In this document: piece after piece, positions 40,219 through 49,419 of the stretch
Layout: the number at the start of each line of letters is the position of its first letter
How positions within the stretch are numbered: the stretch's first letter is position 1
The notes under the pieces: generated by a model
Database searches by the model: none
Told to the model about the DNA's origin: nothing
Seen by the model: only the letters and a program-made list of their open reading frames with translations
Program-made: the position numbers and the translations under genes
Origin: Serratia nematodiphila DZ0503SBS1
GTDB lineage: Bacteria > Pseudomonadota > Gammaproteobacteria > Enterobacterales > Enterobacteriaceae
Assembly (NCBI RefSeq): GCF_000738675.1
Contig: NZ_JPUX01000001.1
Location: 2,542,001-2,606,000 of the forward strand
Length of the DNA stretch: 64,000 nt
Direction of reading: 5' to 3'

Positions 40219-41040
40219 ATGGATGCAAACCTTCATGCCCTCGACGCTGACTGCAGCGAATGGTCCGCGGGCCCTTGGCTTATCGCGCTTGGCGGCCGCG
40301 ACGCGGCAGGCCGGGAGTATCGGTTGGGCACGCGAGAATACGACTGGCATCAGCATGTGCGTGGGCAGTTGCTGTGCGTCGAAAGCGGCTTGCTGCATGT
40401 ACGCACGGCGCAGGGCGATTGGGTGCTGCCGCCGCAGCGGGCGGGTTGGATCCCGCCGGGGACGGAGCACCGGGTGCAGGTCTGCGGCGCGCTGAGCGGC
40501 TGGAGTTTGCTGCTGGCGCCGGAGGCCTGCCACGATCTGTCGAATACACCTTGCGTTATCGGCATCAGCGCCGTGCTGCAGGCGCTGGCTCAGCGTGCGG
40601 AAGGTTGGGACAAACGCAGCGCGCTTACCCTGGAACAGGATCGTATGGCGCAGGTGATGCGGGATGAGATACGGCTGGCGCCGACGGAGCCGCTGTATTT
40701 ACCGATGTCGTCCCATCCGCGCCTGGCCGGCGTTCTGCAGGCCTTGCTGGCGCAACCGGGGAGCGAACGTTCACTGGAGGCGTGGGCTGAATGGGGGGCG
40801 ATGTCGCCGCGTACCCTGCGGCGGCTGATGATCGGCGAGACGGGGTTGAGTTTTGCCCAGTGGCGTCAGCAGGCTCGGTTGTCATATGCGTTGGCGAAGC
40901 TGGCCGAAGGCGAAACGGTGCTGCAGATTGCGGAGGCGCTGGGGTATGCCTCGCCGAGCAATTTTATCGCCATGTTTCGTAAAGCCTTCGGCGATTCCCC
41001 GGCGCGTTATTTTTCCACATCGGCGGGAAAGGGGCGCTAA
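40219..41040 (+). CDS. AraC-family transcriptional regulator
   Basis: A 273-residue regulator with an N-terminal cupin-like sensor domain (WHQHVRGQLLCVESGLLHV) and a C-terminal double helix-turn-helix (about residues 175-268: SERSLEAWAEWGAMSPRTLRRL; VLQIAEALGYASPSNFIAMFRKAFGDSP). The GTG at 40210 is an alternative start; neither has a strong ribosome binding site. It is 119 bp from the divergent FAD monooxygenase gene, the likely target. The specific orthologue is not recognised. Confidence 0.85.
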   Translation: MDANLHALDADCSEWSAGPWLIALGGRDAAGREYRLGTREYDWHQHVRGQLLCVESGLLHVRTAQGDWVLPPQRAGWIPPGTEHRVQVCGALSGWSLLLAPEACHDLSNTPCVIGISAVLQALAQRAEGWDKRSALTLEQDRMAQVMRDEIRLAPTEPLYLPMSSHPRLAGVLQALLAQPGSERSLEAWAEWGAMSPRTLRRLMIGETGLSFAQWRQQARLSYALAKLAEGETVLQIAEALGYASPSNFIAMFRKAFGDSPARYFSTSAGKGR

Positions 41041-41271
41041 GCGAAATACTTTGAGGATAGTTATATATCCCTGATTAATCATAATCTTATAGGGGATATT
41101 CGCGGTGAGGGAATGCTGTTACTCTCTTGACGGGTGCTTGAGACTGTTCGTCTTGGGCATTGTGTGACAAGGCGGATAGATGAAAGCCCCAGACTGACTC
41201 TCAATCAGAATGGGGCTGCACATACCGCCTAGACACCGGTATGGTAGCCCCTTCACAGCAAGGAGGCAAGC
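41041..41271. other. Structured leader region of the Hok-like toxin gene
   Basis: No protein gene beyond a possible 5-codon frame (MKAPD) at 41181. The segment from about 41130 to 41271 contains AGCCCC (41188-41193) pairing with GGGGCT (41211-41216), a 7-bp hairpin CATACCG/CGGTATG (41221-41243), and a further AGCCCC (41247-41252) that could pair alternatively with GGGGCT. The ATGAAAGCCCC element resembles the region of E. coli hok mRNAs targeted by Sok antisense RNA. Confidence 0.55.
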
Positions 41272-41424
41272 ATGCGCTTAAGGCATGTATTTCACTCGCT
41301 AACCGTTGTATGTATTACGGTTTTGTTATTTATCTGGATGATAAGAGATTCGCTGTGCGAACTGAAAATCTACCAGGAAAATATCACTATCCTGATCAGG
41401 TTGGCGTGTGAGGTGAAGCGGTAA
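41272..41424 (+). CDS. Hok/Gef-type type I toxin, 50 residues
   Basis: A 50-codon gene with a very strong ribosome binding site (AAGGAGG at 41260-41266). The product has one N-terminal membrane segment (TVVCITVLLFIWMI), then RDSLCELKI and a C-terminal ACEVKR. This matches the Hok/Gef pattern: hydrophobic helix, R-[DK]-x-LCE, and a second conserved region near the end. Hok toxins depolarise the inner membrane when their stable mRNA escapes antisense RNA. The leader carries alternative AGCCCC/GGGGCT pairings and the 3' side a strong hairpin, as in hok loci. It could be an inactive chromosomal relic, but the frame is intact. Confidence 0.8.
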   Translation: MRLRHVFHSLTVVCITVLLFIWMIRDSLCELKIYQENITILIRLACEVKR

Positions 41425-41430
41425 TCCTAG

Positions 41431-41448
41431 GGCGGGGGCAACCCCGCC
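41431..41448 (+). terminator. Hairpin after the Hok-like gene
   Basis: GGCGGGG-GCAA-CCCCGCC is a perfect 7-bp GC stem 6 nt after the toxin stop. Only TT and then a mixed stretch follow, so it may be a weak terminator or the 3' stabilising structure of the toxin mRNA. It also lies beyond the 3' end of yfaE on the other strand. Confidence 0.5.
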
Positions 41449-41483
41449 TTCTGGTCTCCAGGCGCGGTTTCCGGCACCCGACT

Positions 41484-41744
41484 TTACATTTCCAGCTCGA
41501 TATCCGTCAGCGGTATGCAGCAGCAGGGCAGGATTTCGCCGGCGTTGATAAACGCCAGCGGCTGTTGGCGGTAGGCCACTTCACCTTTCACCAGCTTCAG
41601 GCGGCAGGCGCCGCAATAGCCGGAGCGGCATTGGTACTCTACCTGCACATCGTGCAGTTCCAGCACGTCGAGCAGGCAGTTTTCACTGTTAGGGCAAGAG
41701 AGCTGCGTGCCGGCGGCGCGCAGCGTTACGGTAGGCGTCGCCAT
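41484..41744 (-). CDS. yfaE: 2Fe-2S ferredoxin-like protein YfaE
   Basis: An 86-residue plant-type ferredoxin. Cluster cysteines are visible in CRSGYCGAC and a distal Cys in ILPCCC. In E. coli YfaE helps maintain the diferric-tyrosyl radical of NrdB. It lies 3 nt after nrdB in the nrdA-nrdB-yfaE operon, the E. coli order and size (84 residues). Confidence 0.95.
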   Translation of the reverse strand: MATPTVTLRAAGTQLSCPNSENCLLDVLELHDVQVEYQCRSGYCGACRLKLVKGEVAYRQQPLAFINAGEILPCCCIPLTDIELEM

Positions 41745-41747
41745 CGC

Positions 41748-42878
41748 TTACAGTTCGAAGTCGCTCAGGTCGTCGGCGTTGATCTCCGAGTCGATCTGGC
41801 CAACCAGGTAAGAGCTCACTTCCACTTCCTGCGGCGCTACCTGCACGTTGTCGGACACCAACCAGGCGTTGATCCATGGGATCGGGTTGGAGCGGGTTTC
41901 GAACGGCAGACCGAGGCCGACCGCCTGCATGCGGATATTGGTGATGTATTCCACATACTGGCACAGGATGTCTTTGTTCAGGCCAATCATCGAGCCGTCG
42001 CGGAACAGGTATTCCGCCCACTCTTTCTCCTGCTGGGCGGCCAGCACGAACAGATCGTAGCACTCTTGCTGGCACTCCTCGGCGATCTCTGCCATTTCAG
42101 GATCGTCCGCGCCTGAACGCATCAGGTTCAGCATGTGCTGGGTGCCGGTCAGGTGCAGCGCTTCGTCGCGGGCGATCAGCTTGATGATCTTGGCGTTGCC
42201 TTCCATCAATTCGCGCTCGGCGAACGCGAAGGAGCAGGCAAAGCTGACGTAGAAACGGATCGCTTCCAGCGCGTTCACGCTCATCAGGCACAGGTACAGC
42301 TGCTTCTTCAGCGCACGCAGATTGACGGTGACGGTTTTACCGTTCACCTGGTGGGTGCCTTCACCCAGCAGGTGATAGTAGCTGGTCATCTCGATCAGAT
42401 CGTCGTAGTAGCCGGAAATGTCTTTCGCGCGCTTCTTGATCTCTTCGTTGGTGACGATGTCGTCGAACACCAGCGCCGGATCGTTGACGATGTTGCGGAT
42501 GATGTGGGTGTAGGAACGGGAGTGGATGGTCTCGGAGAACGACCAGGTTTCCACCCAGGTTTCCAGTTCAGGGATCGAGATCAGCGGCAGCAGGGCGACG
42601 TTCGGGCTGCGGCCCTGAATGGAGTCCAGCAGGGTCTGATACTTCAGGTTGCTGATGAAGATGTGCTTCTCGTGCTCCGGCAGCGCCTGATAATCGATGC
42701 GATCGCGAGAGACGTCAACCTCTTCCGGGCGCCAGAAGAAGGAGAGCTGTTTTTCGATCAGTTTTTCGAAGATTTCATGCTTTTGCTGGTCGAAACGCGC
42801 AACGTTTACCGACTGGCCGAAGAACATCGGCTCTTGCAGCTGGTCGTTTTTGGTCTGAGAAAAAGTGGTGTAAGCCAT
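41748..42878 (-). CDS. nrdB: Ribonucleoside-diphosphate reductase beta subunit
   Basis: A 376-residue small subunit of class Ia ribonucleotide reductase, the length of E. coli NrdB. The radical Tyr is Y123 counting Met ([15 protein letters not shown]); iron ligands D85, E116 and H119 are in LLDSIQGR and FSETIHS, with the second half in [17 protein letters not shown] and [10 protein letters not shown]. It houses the diferric-tyrosyl cofactor. Transcribed with nrdA and yfaE. Confidence 0.97.
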   Translation of the reverse strand: MAYTTFSQTKNDQLQEPMFFGQSVNVARFDQQKHEIFEKLIEKQLSFFWRPEEVDVSRDRIDYQALPEHEKHIFISNLKYQTLLDSIQGRSPNVALLPLISIPELETWVETWSFSETIHSRSYTHIIRNIVNDPALVFDDIVTNEEIKKRAKDISGYYDDLIEMTSYYHLLGEGTHQVNGKTVTVNLRALKKQLYLCLMSVNALEAIRFYVSFACSFAFAERELMEGNAKIIKLIARDEALHLTGTQHMLNLMRSGADDPEMAEIAEECQQECYDLFVLAAQQEKEWAEYLFRDGSMIGLNKDILCQYVEYITNIRMQAVGLGLPFETRSNPIPWINAWLVSDNVQVAPQEVEVSSYLVGQIDSEINADDLSDFEL

Positions 42879-42912
42879 AAGCCTGAATCCATCGTAACGT
42901 GGCTAAATGAAG

Positions 42913-42932
42913 GGGCCGGAAAATTCCGGCCC
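42913..42932 (-). repeat. Hairpin between nrdA and nrdB
   Basis: GGGCCGGAA-AA-TTCCGGCCC (42913-42932) is a perfect 9-bp stem in the 67-nt gap. On the nrd strand only a weak CTTCATTT follows, so partial termination or mRNA stability control is more likely than full termination. Confidence 0.55.
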
Positions 42933-42945
42933 GCTAGGTCAAACT

Positions 42946-45234
42946 TTAGATCTTGCAGGCGCCGCTTTCGCAGTCATCATCGCCGGCCTTGGCAGGCTGC
43001 AAATCTTCCTGGGCGTCTTCCGCGCCGTCGCGGGTGTTTTGGTAGTACAGCGTTTTCACGCCGAACTTGTAGGTGGTGAGCAGGTCTTTCAACAGCTGCT
43101 TCATCGGCACCTTGCCGCCCGGGAAGCGGGTCGGATCGTAGTTGGTGTTGGCCGAAATCGACTGGTCGATGAATTTCTGCATCAGCCCCACCAGCTGCAG
43201 ATAGCCGTCGTTGCTCGGCATTTCCCACAGCAGCTCGTAGTTGTCTTTCAGACGCTCATACTCCGGCACCACCTGGCGCAGGATGCCGTCTTTCGACGCC
43301 TTGATGCTGATGTGGCCGCGCGGCGGCTCGATGCCGTTGGTGGCGTTGGAAATCTGCGAAGAGGTTTCCGACGGCATCAGGGCGGACAGCGTCGAGTTGC
43401 GCAGACCGGTTTCCTGGATCTCTTTACGCAGGGTTTCCCAGTCGTAGTGCAGCGGCTCGCTGCAGATCGCATCCAGGTCTTTCTTGTAGGTGTCGATCGG
43501 CAGGATGCCCTGCGAATAGGTGGTTTCGTTGAACCACGGGCAAGCGCCTTGTTCCTGCGCCAGACGGTTGGAGGCTTTCAGCAGGTAGTACTGAATGGCT
43601 TCGAACGTCTTGTGGGTTAGGTTGTTGGCGCTGCCGTCGGAGTAGCGCACGCCGTTCTTCGCCAGATAATAGGCGAAGTTGATGACGCCAATGCCCAGGG
43701 TGCGACGCCCCATCGCGCCACGGTGCGCGGCCTTGATCGGATAATCCTGATAATCCAGTAGGGCGTCGAGTGAACGCACCGCCAGGGTCGCCAGCTCTTC
43801 CAGATCGTCCAGGCTGTCGATCGCGCCCAGGTTGAAGGCGGACAGGGTGCACAGCGCAATTTCGCCGTTCTCGTCGTTGACGTCTTCCAGCGGCTTGGTC
43901 GGCAGGGCGATTTCCAGGCACAGGTTGGACTGACGCACTGGCGCGATCTGCGGATCGAACGGGCTGTGGGTGTTGCAGTGGTCGACGTTCTGAATGTAGA
44001 TGCGGCCGGTAGAGGCGCGCTCTTGCATCATCAGCGAGAACAGCTCAACCGCTTTCACGCGCTTCTGGCGAATGCTGTCGTCTTTTTCGTACTGGGTGTA
44101 CAGACGCTCGAATTCGTCCTGATCGGCGAAGAATGCGTCATACAGTCCCGGCACGTCGGACGGGCTGAACAGGGTGATGTCTTCGCCCTTGATCAGACGC
44201 TGGTACATCAGGCGGTTCAGCTGCACGCCGTAGTCCATGTGACGCACGCGGTTGCCTTCAACGCCACGGTTGTTTTTCAGCACCAGCAGGCTTTCCACTT
44301 CCAGGTGCCACATCGGGTAGAACAGCGTTGCCGCGCCACCGCGCACGCCGCCCTGCGAGCAGGATTTGACGGCGGTCTGGAAGTGTTTGTAGAACGGAAT
44401 GCAGCCGGTATGGAAAGCTTCCCCGCCACGGATCGGGCTGCCCAGCGCGCGGATGCGGCCGGCGTTGATGCCGATACCGGCGCGTTGCGAAACGTATTTC
44501 ACAATGGCGCTGGAGGTGGCGTTGATGGAGTCCAGGCTGTCGCCGCACTCGATCAGCACGCAGGAGCTGAACTGGCGGGTTGGGGTGCGCACGCCGGACA
44601 TGATCGGCGTTGGCAGCGAAATCTTGAAGGTGGAAATCGCGTCGTAGAAACGTTTGACGTAGTCCAGACGAGTTTCACGCGGGTAGTTGGAGAACAGGCA
44701 AGCGGACACCAGCATGTACAGGAACTGGGCGCTTTCGTAGATCTCGCCGCTGACGCGGTTCTGCACCAGATACTTGCCTTCCAGCTGCTTGACGGCGGCA
44801 TAAGAGAAGTTCATGTCGCGCCAGTGATCGATAAAGGAGTCCATCTGCTCGAACTCTTCAGCGCTGTAGTCTTCCAGCAGATGTTTATCGTATTTGCCCA
44901 TCTCGACCATGCGCGTCACGTGAGCGTGCAGCTTCGGCGGCTCGAACTGGCCGTAAGCCTTTTTGCGCAGGTGGAAGATCGCCAGGCGAGCGGCCAGGTA
45001 CTGATAGTCCGGCGCATCGCGGGAGATCAGATCGGCAGCGGCTTTGATGATGGTTTCGTGAATGTCGGCGGTTTTGATGCCGTCATAAAACTGAATGTGG
45101 GAACGCAACTCTACTTGAGAAACCGAGACGTTGTGCAATCCTTCTGCGGCCCAATCGATGACCCGGTGGATTTTGTCGAGGTTGATGCGCTCTTTACGGC
45201 CATCGCGTTTAGTTACAAGCAGACTTTGGTTCAT
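42946..45234 (-). CDS. nrdA: Ribonucleoside-diphosphate reductase alpha subunit
   Basis: A 762-residue catalytic subunit of class Ia ribonucleotide reductase (E. coli 761). The N-terminal ATP-cone covers about residues 1-95. The active-site cysteines are recognised in RQFSSCVLIECGDS, NLCLEIALP and EIALCTLSAFNL, and the C-terminal redox pair is C755 and C760 (CESGACKI). It reduces ribonucleotides to deoxyribonucleotides. The upstream region carries NrdR-like and DnaA boxes. Confidence 0.98.
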   Translation of the reverse strand: MNQSLLVTKRDGRKERINLDKIHRVIDWAAEGLHNVSVSQVELRSHIQFYDGIKTADIHETIIKAAADLISRDAPDYQYLAARLAIFHLRKKAYGQFEPPKLHAHVTRMVEMGKYDKHLLEDYSAEEFEQMDSFIDHWRDMNFSYAAVKQLEGKYLVQNRVSGEIYESAQFLYMLVSACLFSNYPRETRLDYVKRFYDAISTFKISLPTPIMSGVRTPTRQFSSCVLIECGDSLDSINATSSAIVKYVSQRAGIGINAGRIRALGSPIRGGEAFHTGCIPFYKHFQTAVKSCSQGGVRGGAATLFYPMWHLEVESLLVLKNNRGVEGNRVRHMDYGVQLNRLMYQRLIKGEDITLFSPSDVPGLYDAFFADQDEFERLYTQYEKDDSIRQKRVKAVELFSLMMQERASTGRIYIQNVDHCNTHSPFDPQIAPVRQSNLCLEIALPTKPLEDVNDENGEIALCTLSAFNLGAIDSLDDLEELATLAVRSLDALLDYQDYPIKAAHRGAMGRRTLGIGVINFAYYLAKNGVRYSDGSANNLTHKTFEAIQYYLLKASNRLAQEQGACPWFNETTYSQGILPIDTYKKDLDAICSEPLHYDWETLRKEIQETGLRNSTLSALMPSETSSQISNATNGIEPPRGHISIKASKDGILRQVVPEYERLKDNYELLWEMPSNDGYLQLVGLMQKFIDQSISANTNYDPTRFPGGKVPMKQLLKDLLTTYKFGVKTLYYQNTRDGAEDAQEDLQPAKAGDDDCESGACKI

Positions 45235-45299
45235 GTGGTGTTTTACCTGTCCGTATGGTGCCCCTAAGCAGAAGTGTAGTCGCTCTGCTCAGTATGTAA

Positions 45300-45315
45300 A
45301 CACTATATATAGGGG
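45300..45315 (-). promoter_or_regulatory. NrdR box 1 of nrdA
   Basis: ACACTATATATAGGGG contains the palindromic core CTATATATAG and fits the NrdR consensus ACACTATATATTGTGT well. NrdR represses nrd operons when dATP is abundant. It overlaps a probable -10 of nrdA. Confidence 0.65.
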
Positions 45316-45331
45316 TTGTATGTCGGTGAGG

Positions 45332-45347
45332 TAACAAGATAGTGAGA
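45332..45347 (-). promoter_or_regulatory. Candidate NrdR box 2 of nrdA
   Basis: The core CAAGATAGTG (45335-45344) matches the NrdR core at 7 of 10 positions. Its centre is 32 bp from box 1, three helical turns, as typical for paired NrdR boxes. Confidence 0.45.
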
Positions 45348-45385
45348 AAAAACGGCGTTTGCAAGTGAACAAAACCGGCCTAATT

Positions 45386-45394
45386 TGTGGATAA
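45386..45394 (-). promoter_or_regulatory. DnaA box upstream of nrdA
   Basis: TGTGGATAA is the exact complement of the strong DnaA box TTATCCACA. E. coli nrdA is known to have DnaA boxes that link its expression to replication. Confidence 0.65.
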
Positions 45395-45672
45395 CTTGGG
45401 GGTGAAATGTAACTTGCCGTTCGCAGTGCGCGCCGTGACTGGCGCGACAAGCTTGTCAATAAGCGAGATCAGATTTTCCTTAAAAACTGAAAAAACCGAT
45501 CGTTTGGCGCTTTATTAAACGTTAGAAAAAAACGGCATATTGATCTGATTTAATATTCTAAAAAACTGTCTACAACCACGATTTTGATCGAAGTCGCGGA
45601 AATTAGGTATTTTTCCTAACAGCGCGTTGGCGCCGAACCCCGATAACGCAGGGCCGGCGCGGTTTACAGCGC

Positions 45673-46398
45673 TCAGCCTTCGTGCTGGGTGTGCACCATG
45701 TAGTTCACGTCAACGTTGCGCCCAAGCTTGAAATGATCGGTGATCGGGTTGTAATGCAGGCCGATCATGTGCTTTTCGCGCAGCGGCGTGCCGTCGACCC
45801 AGCCGATCAATTCGGAAGGGCGAATGAACTTCTTATGATCGTGGGTGCCCTGCGGCACCATCTTCAGCACGTATTCCGCGCCGATCACCGCCATCAGCCA
45901 GGCTTTGGTGTTGCGGTTGATGGTGGAGAAGAACACGTGGCCGCCCGGTTTCACCAGTTGGGCGCAGGCGCGCACCACCGAGGCCGGATCGGGCACGTGC
46001 TCCAGCATCTCCATGCAGGTGACCACGTCGTAGCGCTGCGGGTTGGCCTGAGCGTGGCTTTCCACCGTCTCCTGCACATAGGTGACGTCCATGCCGCTTT
46101 CCAGCGCGTGCAGCCGGGCGACCTGCAGCGGCTCCGCGCCCATGTCCAGCCCGGTTACCTTGGCGCCTTCGCGCGCCATGCTCTCCGCCAGAATGCCGCC
46201 GCCGCAGCCCACGTCGAGCACCTGCTTGTCAAAAATGCCGCCGGCGCGCTGCATGATGTAGTTCAGGCGCAGCGGGTTGATGCGGTGCAGCGGTTTGAAC
46301 TCGCCTTCCAGATCCCACCAGCGGGAGGCGACGGCCTCGAACTTGGCGATTTCATGGTGGTCAACGTTTTGCACTCGGCTGGATGATTCTGCGTTCAT
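45673..46398 (-). CDS. ubiG: Ubiquinone biosynthesis O-methyltransferase UbiG
   Basis: A 241-residue SAM-dependent methyltransferase that performs both O-methylations of ubiquinone synthesis. The SAM motif [17 protein letters not shown] is at about residues 57-73; [15 protein letters not shown] and EMLEHVPDP are typical of UbiG. The open frame extends to 46455, but ATG 46398 gives the family N-terminus MNAESS and is preceded by AAGGAG. It is divergent from gyrA, as in E. coli. Confidence 0.96.
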   Translation of the reverse strand: MNAESSSRVQNVDHHEIAKFEAVASRWWDLEGEFKPLHRINPLRLNYIMQRAGGIFDKQVLDVGCGGGILAESMAREGAKVTGLDMGAEPLQVARLHALESGMDVTYVQETVESHAQANPQRYDVVTCMEMLEHVPDPASVVRACAQLVKPGGHVFFSTINRNTKAWLMAVIGAEYVLKMVPQGTHDHKKFIRPSELIGWVDGTPLREKHMIGLHYNPITDHFKLGRNVDVNYMVHTQHEG

Positions 46399-46543
46399 GG
46401 GCTTGTCTGGCTCCTTGTTCTCGTTGCGCGGATTATACATGTTCCGGCGCGGCATCGTCTGTGCCGATGCGTTTTTAGCGCACTTATCTGCACAATTTCC
46501 GTGAAACAGCGGCGGTTATTTTCCCGTAAAGCGTGCTTTGTGA

Positions 46544-46549
46544 TATAGT
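46544..46549 (+). promoter_or_regulatory. Candidate gyrA -10 element
   Basis: TATAGT, 61 nt before the gyrA ATG, with a poor -35 (TTCCCG) 17 bp upstream. A weak -35 is compatible with the supercoiling-sensitive gyrA promoters known in enterobacteria. Confidence 0.45.
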
Positions 46550-46595
46550 TTTACACCTTTGCCACTATGGCAGCGGGCAGATGAATCATTAGTAG

Positions 46596-49253
<2,658 letters not shown>

Positions 49254-49298
49254 GCAAGGTGAGGGCGTCGGCATGCCGACACCGTAATGCACTGAGAC

Positions 49299-49331
49299 AA
49301 AAGGGCCTGGCAGCGATGCTAGGCCCTTTTT
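49299..49331 (+). terminator. Terminator of gyrA
   Basis: AAAAGGGCCT (49299-49308) pairs with AGGCCCTTTT (49321-49330) around a 12-nt loop that itself can form a small GCA/TGC stem; Ts continue to 49331. Confidence 0.85.
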
Positions 49332-49419
49332 CAGTTATATGGTTTAATTGGCGCACCGAGCCGCCGGCCGCCGCGCCGGCGACAACGCGCGCCGTCACTG
49401 ACTTTCGTATGGTATCCGA

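Larger units (their letters stand above)
45235..45672. other. nrdA promoter region and ubiG 3' region
   Basis: 438 bases without a gene. It carries a good NrdR box (45300-45315) overlapping a plausible minus-strand -10, a weaker second NrdR-like element about 32 bp away, and a DnaA box at 45386-45394. The far part (45400-45640) is AT-rich and shows no further recognised element. No clear terminator for ubiG could be assigned. Confidence 0.6.
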
